From contig OZ034968.1 in NCBI GenBank assembly GCA_964030785.1, forward strand, positions 43,029,186 through 43,093,185: a DNA stretch of 64,000 nt, given 5' to 3'. Below the pieces are notes generated by a model. It ran no database searches. It was given only the letters and a program-made list of their open reading frames with translations, and had not been told where the DNA came from. A program made the translations under genes and the position numbers. Positions 36,401-49,023 of the stretch are shown here, piece after piece. The DNA comes from Siderastrea siderea. Lineage: Eukaryota > Cnidaria > Anthozoa > Scleractinia > Rhizangiidae. Every line of letters begins with the position of its first letter. Position 1 is the first letter of the stretch.

Positions 36401-38394
36401 AACATTAATGCACGAGGAGTTAGAAATGGAACATTTCAATTACATTTTGAGGAGAAGAAGTTGGAGCAGGTCACTCTCAACGTAAATCATGCAGAGACAA
36501 TTTCAGCTCCTGCCAATCACATTACAGACAATCAGTATTCACAAATTTTGGACAATGTAGCAAGCAAGGAGGTCCTGTTTGATTTGCCAGAAAAACTGAG
36601 GGATCAACTCAAGTGGCCCACTCCCCAAATTTCAGAGTATGAATTAGAAACAATGATTTGGAGGGTGCACTGGGAGTTGCATGAACTTGAACGGCTGGAT
36701 GAAGATCCAAGGAACTATGCAAACAGGCTCAAGCCAGGTTCAGCGCACGGTTCGTTAGACCCTAAAGATTACAGATTTGGACTTACCGAGGAAGAAATCC
36801 AAAAATATGTGGAACTTGCTGATCTGTATCATGCTTTGACGTTGTTAAGATATGGTTCCTCAAAGCTATACCCATACTTAATGAAATGAGTTGATGTATT
36901 CCCTCAGATGCTTAGAGAGTTACCTTTTCATTCGCTGTTCCAGGGTGGCACCGAAGGCGGCGAGAGAACACACTACCTGCACCAGTGCTTGTATTTTGGA
37001 CACTCGGCTAGAGGTGGAGGCTGGAAGTGTCAAGATCCAATCATTACTCTATTCAGATGGTACTACAGGTTCCTACGAAGACGTTTAGCCAAGTTCCCAG
37101 CTGCTGTCCAGGAAGCTTATGACCAATATGTGAAAAAGAAGTTTGAGGAAGACGGGCTGGACTACACCGCAGAAATAGGTGCTGTTGGCAATCCACCACC
37201 TTCTACTGAGCAAACTATTCAACTTGCAGAGGCCAGTCCTGTTTCAGAGCAGACAGATTGCCCTTCACAGCCACCATCTTCCACAGACCAGGCAGTACAG
37301 CAAACTATTCAACTTGCAGAAGCCAGTCCTGTTTCAGAGCAGACAGATTGTCCTTCACAGCCACCATCTTCCACAGACCAGGCAGCACAGCAAACCGTTC
37401 AACTTGCAGAGGCCAGTCCTGTTTCAGAGCAGACAGATTGTCCTTCACAGCCACCAACTTCAAACTACAAAAGAGGGGATACAGTTTTCATTGAAAGAGA
37501 AGGCAAGTCGACAAAAGCTATGGTCTGCGAATTGACACCGAGTAAAAGCGAGTAAAAGTTGCGGTTACTGGAAAAGAACGACCCATTTTGGTTGAAATCT
37601 CCAACCTTCAAGAGGCAGTGCCTCAAGTCTTGAATGGTTTAATATTTGCAATCTCTGGCCGACTGAATGAAAAAGATAGAACTGGGATTAGCAATGCTGA
37701 ACAGCTAACTCCTGTTATCTTGCATAATGGGGGGAAGGTCTTTAATAAAGACATACCCGAAGTTCTGGATGCCAATTTAATCATGATCACGTCTCAAAGG
37801 GAGCTTGATAAAGACATCAAAAAAATAAGCAAGCCACTCATTCATGCTTACCGACACAAGTGGCCGATAGTATCAAAGCTCTTTGTTCTCCAATAAGACA
37901 AAGACAAAGCCATTGCAGACATTAATGAATACAAGTTAAATTTAACAAACTTGGATAATGCCCCAGCAAGCTCCTTACTGCAAGCCAAGCTTGTAAAACA
38001 GAGCGAGCTTCTCAGCAATCAGAAAAGAAGTGCGCATAGAGATTTAAAGAAAGCGTTGCGGCAAAAGCGCAAATTATCGCAAGTCGAAGAAAATGACTGC
38101 GATAACGTACCCAAACAAGAACCAAGACGTCCAGCAAATGGTTATGTTACATTCCTTAAAGAGAAATTCAAACATATTGCTAAATAACATCCAGGGAAAA
38201 ATTTGAAGGACATTAATGCCATGGTATCAGAGAAGTGGAGGATCATGACTGTTGAAGAGAAGAGGAAATTCAAGGATATTGGTATAACTGACTTCAAACA
38301 AAAGACTGAGAAATGGAGCCAAGCAAAAGAGTCCAAAAATAATGAACAGTCCCAATTACAAACTGTGACTTTTGCCTTCACGAAAATGAATTAG
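33424..38394 (+). pseudogene. Large multidomain gene (transposase-like core, BRCT and HMG-box), broken
   Basis: Exon 1 is 33,424-33,601, with donor G|GTAAGA; exon 2 starts at 34,910 after TTAAG, in correct phase. After that the coding sequence is lost and regained: frame changes near 35,300, 36,005 and 37,545, in-frame stops at 36,887, 37,894 and 38,185. The middle (35,400-37,080) has acidic positions in G-D-G-R-N-F-G-G-K-D, S-A-D-A-K-F and G-G-T-E-G-G-E-R with a W-R-V-H-W-E helix, which might form a DDE-type core. Three 90-bp (30-residue) repeats lie at about 37,215-37,460, a BRCT-like fold at 37,590-37,890 and an HMG box at 38,125-38,300, split by the 38,185 stop. It may be a decayed multicopy mobile-element gene or a host pseudogene. 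Confidence 0.6.
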
Positions 38395-38811
38395 GTGCAA
38401 AAAGAACAACTTTCCCTTCAGATATCCTTACTGCACCTTTCAGTAACATGCACACTGATGACCTTAAAACCCCAACTAGCATTAATGGTTTAAAACTGCT
38501 GTCAATGATATATTAGTCGACAACCAATGGACTATGAAAGCCGAAACCTACCAAAAAAACCTGTAACCATTCGTTGAGTCGAGAACTTTAGAGTTTGCAT
38601 GTTATTGAAAGGCTTATTAAGGTCACTGTTAAAGCGGCAAACATAATTTACCAATTATTTTTACTGCTGACAATCAAATGAATTTCAAATTGTAAATAGG
38701 AAATATCCTTTGAACAGTTTTTTTTTAACATTGGAATGTACAAATTTGACTGTAAATAAAACATCTATTATTTTAACAACTGATAGTTTCAAGTTTATGA
38801 GAACTTGTAAG
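38395..38811. other. Spacer, no gene seen
   Basis: 3' flank of the broken gene; AT-rich, with AATAAA near 38,756. Nothing further. Confidence 0.35.
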
Positions 38812-38813
38812 TA

Positions 38814-38993
38814 CAGTGGAATCCCGATTTTTCGAACCTCCTGGGGAAAAGGAAATTGGTTCGAATTATCGAAGGGTTCGAAAAATCAGGGGTAAAATTA
38901 CAGTGTTTGACTGGTGAGGGGAAATCAGTTTTGGTTTGAATTATCAGGAGTTTCAAAAAACCGAGGGCTCTAGAAATTATCAGGATTCTACTG
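38814..38993. mobile_element. Short pogo/Tigger-like MITE, TA target
   Basis: Ends CAGTGGAATCC and GGATTCTACTG are inverted repeats, flanked on both sides by TA (38,812-38,813; 38,994-38,995). The interior is full of ttcgaa and ttatc motifs. TA duplication and the CAGT ends fit the Tc1/mariner superfamily, most like pogo/Tigger-derived MITEs. Confidence 0.75.
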
Positions 38994-38995
38994 TA

Positions 38996-40780
38996 TAAGG
39001 ATGGGCAAAAAAATACTTCTGATTTACCTAGTTCACATTTTTGTCAATACCGTAAAATTCTGATATTAAGCCCCGGGGGGGGGGGGGGTACCCCGGATTT
39101 CAAGTGATGGGGATGATCGAAGGATTTTTTGGGGTTTGATATTTTCGATTCTGGGCTTTTTTGGGGTAGGAAAATTTGGCAGGTACTTTTTGGGTGGCTT
39201 GATTTAAGTAGGGATTTTTTGGGGTATTCAAAACAAACTGAAGATTCGTGGTAGTGCCCGCATATCCCGGCCGCGTAAGCCTTGGGCTTACACTGTATAT
39301 TTGTTCAAAGGGCTTATTGGTGAGCCTGTTTTTGGGGGAGCCTTTTTTCAGAGGGGCTCACTGGAGGGTTTGAGTTTCAAAATGGGTTGAGCTTGACAAT
39401 ATACTGAGATAACAGCTTAAAACAACTAACCCTAACAGTCCATGAGCTTATGTTTGGAAGGGCTAAATATTATCAGAAGGATATTTGCTTCGGAGATTTG
39501 GGGTTGGGGGGGGGGGGGCTTTTTTACAGGAAGGCTTTTAAGTAGGGGGGTTTTCAGAAATTTACGGTACATGTGTGAACACAGAATGATAAGCTTGCCA
39601 TGTCACTTCACAGTCGGTGTCCACATAAATGAAAATAAATCATTTGCATCAATCACAAACCAGTTTCAAACAATAGATTTTATCAACTGTTTGACATAAG
39701 TACGATAAAAATATCCACACATTATAATTATGTAGCGATTATGCTCATGTTTTAAAATAGGATTATGCTTGTGCCATGCAGTTACTAAAACTGCCTCAAA
39801 AAAGCACCGGAATTTGTTTTCTCTCTTACTCCATTATCTTATAGCATCCATAAGGCAGTAATACATACATAGAATATTGCCACTGAAGATAAAATCCAAA
39901 GCCCTGGTCTGTTTGGCACCTGTGATCCTATTACTGGAGAGAATAAGTCAAGGAAAAAACTTTTTGATAAGTTGTGTGTCTAAGATTTTACATGCCACCA
40001 AGTGCACTTCCCATCCCTTTCGGCCTGTTTTTAAGGGCAGATTGATAGTTCCAGCTCAATCAACCAAGTGTGTAGCTACCATATACCCATGGGCATACAC
40101 TTGAAATAAAACTGAGAGAAGATAAAAATTTTATTGGCTTAAGGCATTTTTTATTCAATTGGCTGACATGATATAATATAGCACATTACATATACTGAAA
40201 TAATGACAACAGATGACAACTGTGAATTGTGGATGTCAAATAGCTCTCTTACCATTATTACATTGTTCTGTCCCTTTGACGTCTGTAGTAAAGTGATTTG
40301 ACTGCATATAAGAATTTCATCACTGTTATAACGAAAGTTATAAAATTTTGCCAAACGATTGTCTCCTTATTACTGGTTTGACTGGTCGACTGTCCGTTTC
40401 ATTATCCTTCCCATTACTGATTGGTTATCAGATTTTGTAATAAACCTCATCTCTCTGAGGGAGAACAAGTCTGTAATGGCCCTGGAGTGACAGGACATGC
40501 AACAAGTGTCCTGTTGTTTAAGTGGCATAATTTAATTTCTTCTTACCCGCTATTAGGACAGGGTTGTAATACCCTTTTTTGTGCTGTTTTTTTTTTGTCG
40601 GTCACCCAGTCTCCCGGCTTTCACTTGGCCAAACAAATATTTGTCGCAGACTTTCGCTGCACCACTTGGGCTCATATCTTGAGTGACTGTAATTTATAGT
40701 GCACCCCAAGGGGAGGGAGAACAAAGCCAGCATCTAATGCCCCTCACGCTTTTCTTGTTCTGAGCACAAGATGGAGTTGT
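38996..40780. repeat. Dispersed G-rich and AT-rich repeats, no gene
   Basis: 39,070-39,245 and 39,330-39,570 contain runs of G and repeated gggattttttgggg-like units, a low-complexity dispersed repeat. The remainder is AT-rich and without supported genes. Confidence 0.5.
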
Positions 40781-40782
40781 TC

Positions 40783-41048
40783 AGGGTTCGTAGGGGCCCT
40801 GGAAATCCTGGAATTTTATTCTGGCATTTTCCAGGACTGGAAAGTCCTGGAAAAGTAATGCAGGTCCTGGAATTCTTTAAACTCTTGTAATAAAGTTTTC
40901 TTTTAAAACATATTTCTGCAGTATTATTTTTGTAAGGGATTATTGCTTCAATTATTGTGCATTTAGGAGTTCTGGAAAAATCTATCTGAGTCCTGAAAAA
41001 GTCTTGGAAAGGCCTGGAAAATTGCTTCTGAAAAAGGGTACAAACCCT
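40783..41048. mobile_element. hAT-like MITE
   Basis: Termini AGGGTTCGTA and TACAAACCCT are inverted repeats. Flanks GTTGTTC (before) and GGTTGTTC (after) suggest a 7-8 bp target duplication as in hAT. The interior is built of tcctggaaa-type short repeats in both orientations. Confidence 0.6.
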
Positions 41049-41540
41049 GGTTGTTCTTGGAAGACCCAAGTTCGACTCCTCAGTCACACTTGTAAATAGC
41101 CAGCTCCTTTGCCTCCCGTCAGTTGGGGTTCTTAAAGCTATTATGTTTATTTGGCTTATTTCTTTCATATTTGTCCCTGAAAAGCCCCTCATGGCCGGGA
41201 GTGGTCAATTATTATTATGATTATTATTATTTAATTGAACAAATCCCTTCTGTTCAGCTTCAAAACACAACATCAATCAAGCATTTTGTTGCAAGAATTA
41301 CAATGTTTATTTATTTTCAAGCATTCAGATATTAAATATGTACACATCATGCTGATATAACAGTTGAAATAACAAGTAAGAACGTTTAACAGATGAACGT
41401 CTCCTTTATTTTGTAACAGCAAAATTGCTTTACGGTCAAAGTTCCCAGAGCAGACAAACTTGTAACCCTATTTTAACACTCCACGTATTCCAACAAATGA
41501 CCAGATTTAACTGCAGACATTTTTTCCTGTTTTTCCTGTT

Positions 41541-41548
41541 TGTTTGTT

Positions 41549-41598
<50 letters not shown>
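41541..41598. repeat. (TTTG)n/(GT)n microsatellite
   Basis: Four TTTG units run into about 22 GT dinucleotides. Apparent frames through it are only Cys/Val or Thr/His repeats and are not genes. Confidence 0.9.
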
Positions 41599-41599
<1 letters not shown>

Positions 41600-43855
41600 C
41601 CACCCAACCGTACATACAAGGACCGGAACATGTTTCCACACCAACGCTGGGAGGACCATCGTAGTTGTGAGGACCGATATCGGGTCCTCATAAACCTTAT
41701 GGGTCCAAACGACCCAAATCGCGCAGAAACGTGCTTACGAGCAGTTTTTACGGTGGTCCTTGTGAACCACCTAAAGTGTGTGTAAAATTGTGGTCCTCAC
41801 AAACCACCCAACACGGGTTTCAGTGATTTTTGGACGTTTTATTGCTAAGTAATAACATTGGAAAGGCATCATAGTTTGTGGATACTGGGCGTTATACGTG
41901 TTACTCAAGGAACGTTTCCGACTACTTTTACTCTCCACTTTAATTTTTGGACTTAACACACCATTCAGCGGTCCTCACAACGTTGGTGTGTAAACAAACG
42001 AAATTTCTCCTTCACTGATAAACAGCAATCGATTTTTTAGAGTGACAATACTCCCTATTACTCTGTAATTAGTTTAGTATCATATATTTATATTCTAGTG
42101 CAATGACTACCAAATTTAGCTAGATTTCTCAAAACCAAGATAAGTTTACACACCAACTTTGTGAGGACCAACACCAAGTCCTCATAAACCTTATGAAAAC
42201 TCCCTTTAAAAAAGAATAAGGTTACAATATACAGTCATATTGTCAGCAAGAACGAAAACAACGGAACTCAACAAATAAAATTTTATTCTGTTTTTCATTT
42301 TCAGGGATGGAAAAAACTATCCACAGGGTCTAGAACACTTTTTTTCTACGAGGGATTCTTCAATTAAGCCAAACTGAAAAAAAGATAAATAATATCAATT
42401 AAAATAACTACATACTAGTACAACAAACGTTAAATGACCTTTTCTCACCCAAGAAAAATAATTCCATAAAAAATAAAGCAAGACCGGTATTTCACGATAA
42501 ATAATCACAAAGTAATCGCAAGTCATACTTCAAATATTAATTAAAGCGGCTATGAGCCACTGAGAATCTAAAACTACAATGTGACCTGACCAGAATTAGA
42601 TTACGTCTGCAATTATTCAATCTGATCTGCTCAAACAGCTTGAATGGCAAGGACAATTCAATAGAAAAAAAATACATCAAGACTAAAAAAACATTGTAGC
42701 ACAAGTTATCCATGTTATACAACAAGCGAAAGACTAGAACACTGCAAAAGTTTTGATATGATGTGTTTGCCGATGGAAAATTAACTACAATTTAAAACAG
42801 TTGTTTTTTGTTTTACCCATGTCTGTCATGAACTGACGCCTCACATTAGCAGTAAATTTGCATATATATAGCCTTTGTATCATTGCATATATACCCGATT
42901 GAAGAATTGTTGACCCTGTCAAAAGCATAAACCATGAACGATGCGACCCAAATGCTTACTGGGAAATCGGATAAAAGTAATCTTTGTCTGTGACAATAAA
43001 TATGATAATCAGACAGGTTGTATAAATCATGCTCTTGAGGCTCTCAAAGAAAGAAAAATATTGATTGTCAATAAAAGGAACATTACTAAGCTTGCCAATA
43101 TTGTCTACCCAGAAACCCATTCGGTCGTATCGTTCATGGTGAATGCTTTTCACAGGCTCAACGTTTCTTCAATTAGGTGTATTCAACAATTTCCCAGTGG
43201 ACACAGCAAGGAGCTTCTCACTCCTGCCCCTTCCCAGGAATGATTTATCAATTAATGTAAATTGAAGAGTTAAAAAGCAACACTGCAGAAATACAGAAAA
43301 CCTGTTTTAGTCCCCTTTGCATGATCAAAAAAATCTTCCTGCTTTCATAAGTAATTCCGATTCTGACTGACTTCTCAAATGAAATAATTTTCTACAAGAT
43401 CTCACACCTCCAGTTGCTTATAATGTGCTTAATAATATTGGGGGCACGTTATTGTTCAATGAAAATTTAAGGTGATACAGATTTTGAAACAAATATTTCA
43501 CGGGACGCTTGAGTCATGAACGAGCTACAACTGAAGGAAGTCTTAATTTGATCAATTTTGTAGGTCACATCCTTTTATAGCAAAACGCCCTCTTAAATAG
43601 GCTACTTCAAGTATCATGTTCTACATTAACCGAGCATAATTGTTCAGCATTACAGAAAGTGAAAACTGCTTAATCGTATTCCTTCGTTACCAGTTAGTTC
43701 AGTAGATCTTTAAATTGTATAAAATTCAAATAGCTTTTCAAATACAGTCAAAGCTGATGATGGAAAGTCTATTAAAATAAGCATCAATCCAAATGTGCTG
43801 TTTTTCTTTGTTCACTCTTGTAGCGTCTAGTTCCTGAAATAGAACAACAGAGGGT
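41600..43855. repeat. Dispersed repeats, no gene
   Basis: A ggaccgatatcgggtcctcataaaccttatg segment (about 41,670) recurs at about 42,160, and several gtcctcac/gtgaggac pieces occur in both orientations between 41,640 and 42,200, suggesting a degenerate foldback element. 42,590-42,800 (from ttcaatctgatctgctcaa to actacaatttaaaaca) recurs at 45,828-46,003 within the minisatellite. No supported gene. Confidence 0.5.
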
Positions 43856-43859
43856 TATG

Positions 43860-44782
43860 AGGGCTTGACAACCAACTTGAATTCCAACTTGCCCATCGGG
43901 CAAGCAAGCCTCAAAACCTGCTTGCCCAAGCTGATTTCACACTTGCCCGCATTTAAAAAAATAGTAAGCTCACTATTAATTCATGATCCAAGGACAATTA
44001 CTGGCAACTTAATCCAAAAAAGGTCTGAATACAAAAGAAAAAGAAAAACAATTTTATCAAAGATTTAACGCAAGGAACCTCGAAGGAATCAACATGTCGG
44101 ATAGCCACACATTACAAGAGACAGAATCTATGGGCATACATAACGTATTCAATGCTCAAAACATTACAGGCCGATTTAAAACACACGGTCGGCAATTGAC
44201 AAGTTTTCCGACGTGACAGAATCTTTTACAGCAAAGGAAACGGATGGTTTGACATTTTTTTTCTTATTTTGAATGTTTTTAACCAAAGATCTTCCAACAT
44301 AATTTTCTGGAAGAACACAATATCTGAGAAAAGTTATATATGCACTATTAACTTAAATGCGATACAAATGGGGGAAAAGGCAAAAAAAGAGAACACTAGA
44401 ACAAGAGAACTTTGAACAATTATAGTAGCTTAATGATTTGTAAATTAACTTATTACACTCCATGAAATGTGTCGCTATAATTTATTTAGAATAACCAATT
44501 AACTAATAGAATAACTGATTTAGAATAATTTGGCAAAATGAGTTGTAACGTAGTGTAAATAATAAGTGTAGAGTACTCAATGTATACGTAATCAATGGAT
44601 GTTATCAATAAAGATGTTTTTCCCTTCCCCCACCCCCCCAAAAAAAAATTTCTGAGAGACAGACGATTATTCATCATTAACAGAGAAATTGCGAGCACTT
44701 GCCCGTCAGGCAAGAGACTGTGAAAAGTTGCTTGCCTGGCCTCAAAATCTACTTGTCCGGCACGGAACTTTTGTCGAGCCCT
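43860..44782. mobile_element. hAT-like non-autonomous element, 923 bp
   Basis: Left end AGGGCTTGACAA and right end TTGTCGAGCCCT are inverted repeats, and the homology continues imperfectly inward (cttgcccg/gcaagcaag modules on both sides). Flanks GGTTATG and GGTATTAC are only weakly alike, so an exact duplication is not shown. The interior is AT-rich without transposase. Confidence 0.55.
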
Positions 44783-46501
44783 GGTATTACAAAGAACTAT
44801 TCAAGTATTCGTTCGTGTTCATGACTGGCCATAATGCTGACGAATTTCAGGTTGAACAATCTTCGCATTAATGGCTTCAACTGGCCCAAAATTCTCCAGA
44901 GAAAAAGGTGTACTTTTAGGTAAGCTATCTATGCTACTAAAATGCATTAACAAGTGCCAATAAAATATTCAGAAGCCATAGAATGAAAGGATGACTGTTC
45001 TATAATTTCAGGACATATTAACCCCAATATAACAAGACTCCACCCTCACCACAACAAAAACTTACCCTAAGTTTGACCCTCCCCTAAAACAAAAATCAGC
45101 CCCATAAAGGCTGTACCGCAAACACCCCACCTGCTAACCACAGCCTTACTTCTTTCCCAAAGCCTCTCCAAAGTTCGAAACCAAAATGGCGCTCACATGA
45201 TCAAAATGCGCACTTGCTCGCTAAATTACACCTGCACTACAGGCACCACACCCAGACAACAAAGATTAACTCATTAGCATCTCTTCTACAAATCCAGGAC
45301 ATGCTAACCATATTGCAAGACTTTCATCTCCCACCACTTGGAGACCATTCTCTTATTTCTGGATGCTCAAAATAATTTACCAACACCACCCAACCCACAA
45401 ACCAAAAACTCAAGACACAACCAACCCAACAAAACAAAAACTAACCCCTCGGAGTCTTTGCTTCAACTCCTGGACATGCTCAAAACAATTTACCAAGTCT
45501 CAACCCATCCAACAAAACAAAAATTAACCCCTTGAAGTCTGTTCTTGATATTCTGGACATGTTTGAAACAATTTAACAAGACTCAACGCACCCAAGAAAA
45601 CAAAACCTTACCACTTGAAGTCTGTTCTTGATATCCTGGGCATGCTCAAAACAATTTAACAAGTCTCAACCCATCCAACAAAACAAGAATTAACCCCTTG
45701 AAGTCTGTTCTTGATATCCTGGACATGCTCAAAACAGTTTAGCAAGTCTCAACCCACCCAACAAAACAAAAACTAATCTCTTGAAGTCTGTTAATGTTTT
45801 CTAACGCCTGGAATGCGATTACCATATTCAATCTGATCTGCTCAATAGCTTGAACGGAAAATGCCAATGCAATAAAAAAATGCATAGAGGCTAAAAAAAT
45901 TGTCGCACAAGTTATGCATGTTATACAACAAACCAAAGACTAGAATACTGGAAAAGTTGTTGTGTGTTTGCCAATGGAAAATTAACTACAATTTAAAACA
46001 AAGTCCATCTACTTCAAATTTTCTGGAGAACCCTGCATGCTAAACACAATTCTGCAAGTCTCAACCCACCCAACAAAACAAAACCTACCCCCTTGAAGTC
46101 TGTTCTTGATATCCTGGACATGCTTAAAACAATTTAGCAAGACTCAACCCAGCCAACAAAACAAAACTAATCCCTTGAATTCTGATCTTCATATCCTGGA
46201 CATGCCCAAAACAATTAAACAAGACTCAACCCACCCAACAAAACAACAACTAATCCCTTGAAGTCTGTTCTCTAAAGCCTAGACATGCTCAAAACAACTT
46301 ACCAAGACTCAACCAACCCAACAAAACAAAAATAACCGCCTGACTTATGTTCTTGATATCCTGGATATGCTCATAACAATTTAGCAAGTCTCAACCCACC
46401 CAACAAAACAAAAAACGAATCCCTTGAATTCTGTTCATGAAATCCTGGAAATGCTCAAAACCATTTAACAAGACTCAACCCACCCAACAAAATAAAACTT
46501 A

Positions 46502-47494
46502 CAGTCAACGCGGTTCACGCATGAACGCTCAACTTCAAATATTCATTGATTAATTCATTCTTCAAAAAATTTAGCCATTCTTTGAAACTTGGATTCTATA
46601 TTCGAAACAATATTTTAGTTATTCGAAATTTTTTCTGTTACATCGTAATAATAATTCAAACTTTCCGAACAGAACTGAAAAGTTAGTTTTTTTAGCTCAA
46701 TTTCCCGGTATGTCACGCGTGATATTTTTATTGTTTTCAAGCGGGCGCAAAAAATGGCAAGAACATAAAGCCGACAAAAATAACCCGTAAAGAGAAAACC
46801 CTTAGAAAGAAAATCCAAAGGAGTCTCTAATTTTAACAAGGCAACTTATTCTTTCGCTAGAAAGTTCGTGGCTTAATCGCAAACCCGCAGAAAATACAAA
46901 CGACAGCCGCCACAATTTTAAACCTGTAACGGTTTTCGCCGCAGTGTGTTGCGGTCTACATGACCGGAACATGAAAGTTTAGGTTTCCTAACTCCAAATG
47001 GCAAGAAATTCGCTTGGGAGCTTTTAGGATCTTGGTAAACCTTTGCCTTCTAATGCAAGGAACGAGTAAACCTTTGCCTTTTAATGCAAGGAACGAAATC
47101 GTTAACCTTTTCAATGCTGGATTGGGGTTGTCATGATCAGATATTCCACGGAACACGAGAGTGCCAAAATGAGCTGTTCATAAAATCGTCCGACACTACA
47201 TGTATTCAGTCCACGCGACGACTCAACCATTTTCTTGTTTCTTGTGGAGGTTAAGATCCTTGATAACGGATGACATCCCTGAAGTAATTGATTAGCACTT
47301 CTTCCGAGTGCGCCATGTAGACGGTTTCTGATGTTACGTGTGACCTTTTGAAGAATCTATTTCATTCATTGAAAAAAATTCGTAATCTTTCAATCTATCT
47401 ACAAGAATACGTTTATCCAATTAAAGAAAGGAATATGCACATGGAGAATGCAATCTTCATTAAATGACTGTTCATGCGTGAAGTGCGTTGACTG
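46502..47494. mobile_element. Tc1/mariner-type non-autonomous element, 993 bp
   Basis: About 32-bp inverted ends (CAGTCAACGC ... TTCACGCATGAAC on the left, its complement on the right, with four differences), flanked by TA at 46,500-46,501 and 47,495-47,496. Removing one TA plus the element restores the minisatellite unit (aaaactta + agccctatgaat). No transposase inside. Confidence 0.85.
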
Positions 47495-47581
47495 TAAGCC
47501 CTATGAATACTGTTCTCTTACGCCTGGACGTGCTCAAAACAATTCAACGAGACTCAACCCACCCAACAACAAAAAAACTAA

Positions 47582-48239
47582 GGGCCTATCCGCACTGGCA
47601 AAAAAGTTGTTTATTTAAACAAATTTTCTGTCATCACCAACGCTCTACAATTGCGGATGGTTTGTCGCGACTCGACTATTTTGGCCAAAGCGGGCAAATC
47701 TTCAAACGCACTGCTGACAAAATTTGTCCTGGGACAAAACTGGACAAAATCAACAAAATAAACATGATTGTGTTTTTCTTGTCAGTCATCTGTCATGCCG
47801 CCATTAGTAGTTACATAAGCCAGGACTCGCGAAACTGAATAAAATCGTGGAATTCAGTTCTATTCACTGATAAATCTATGATTTCGTGGAATTCAGAATT
47901 CAGCATTCAGATCTAATCACGGATAAGCCCATTTCCGTGACACCTAAAGCAGCAGGCGCTGGAAAGTTTCGTTACCGAAGCCCACACGAAAGCACTTGAC
48001 CTTCAAGTGGACTCGTGCTGAATTCGGCTCCAAACAATGAACAAACAAAGATTCTTTTAACTGAAAAACAGTACCAACTAAAAGCAAGAAAGTGCGAGTT
48101 GTCAGATTTGATAAGTTTGTAAAACAACTTCATTTTGAGTGCAGATATAAAATTATCTGACAAAAATTGTCCAGACAAAATTTGCCCTTAAGTTTTGTCA
48201 TGGACAATTGCCATTTTGTCTGCTAGTGCAGATAGGCCC
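47582..48239. mobile_element. PIF/Harbinger-type MITE, 658 bp
   Basis: Ends GGGCCTATCCGCACTGGCA and the complement of GGGCCTATCTGCACTAGCA form the terminal repeats. The flanking TAA is duplicated (47,579-47,581 and 48,240-48,242) exactly as expected from the satellite consensus actaatcc. A 3-bp TAA duplication and GGG ends fit Harbinger. A 20-bp-scale internal pairing (acaaaattt/aaattttgt) follows the ends. No coding sequence. Confidence 0.85.
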
Positions 48240-48309
48240 TAATCCGTTCAAGTCTGTTCTATAATGCCTGGACATGCTCAAAACAATTTAACAAGGTTCA
48301 ACCCACCCA

Positions 48310-49023
48310 CAGGGTTGCCACTCATTAGAACCCAAAAAATTCCCTGACTTTTCCCTGACCTCAAAACAATTTTCACTGACCTTGCATTAGGCGAATTATC
48401 AAATAAGCCAAATCCACTTTTACATTAGGCTCAGTCTCCAGCCGTGAGTGTCTCGATGCGCCCACGATTCTCGCCACCTTCACGGCTGGGGGCACAGGTT
48501 TGGTTGCATGTCCTGACGTCATTACAATTTTAATAATTATGCAGACAATCCACACGTCATTTGCTTAAATTTAATCTGGTTTTGTTTTTGGTGTCTTGAA
48601 AAAAACCGAAACGAGAAAAGTATGCCTGAAACGTCCTCCTGAAAGTGTGAAATTTCAAGAGAAAGACGAAATCCCGCTAAATTATGTCGCGCATTCTGCC
48701 CCACAAATTTCAGGGAGCTTGTCTCTGATTGGTCAGTCTAAACAATAACCAAACCCGTGCGCCCAGCCGTGAAGGTGGTGAGAATCGTGGGCGCATCGAC
48801 ACAATCATGGCTGGAGACTGAGCCTACTTTTACATTTGCTTCAGCTTCTTCTGCAGACCATCCATATTCTTATCTTCATTTTCGATCTCTTTACGTTTTT
48901 CACGGGATTTTGAACGCATGGCATTTTGAATTCCCTGACTTTTCACTGACTTTGACAAGAACTAAGATTTTCCCTGACTTTTTGCAAAATTCCCTGACTT
49001 TTCCCTGACCTTGAAAAATTTTT
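48310..49023. mobile_element. Element with CAGGGTTGCC start, carrying a nested MITE
   Basis: The satellite is interrupted at 48,310 by cagggttgccactc and resumes at 49,024 with a repeated CACCCA. Both arms contain ttccctgacttttccctgacc modules in the same orientation. No inverted partner of CAGGGTTGCC is visible on the right, so the class is unsettled (hAT-like left end). A separate 399-bp MITE lies inside it. Confidence 0.6.
48427..48825. mobile_element. Nested MULE-like MITE, 399 bp, 11-bp target duplication
   Basis: Long terminal inverted repeats of about 64 bp start AGGCTCAGTCTCCAGCC on the left and end GGCTGGAGACTGAGCCT on the right. ACTTTTACATT is present on both sides (48,416-48,426 and 48,826-48,836). 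Long inverted repeats with 9-11 bp duplications fit Mutator-like elements. Non-coding interior. Confidence 0.85.

Noticed and set aside
41425..41785. Frames through the GT tract
   Set aside because: Only dinucleotide-repeat translations (Cys-Val, Thr-His).
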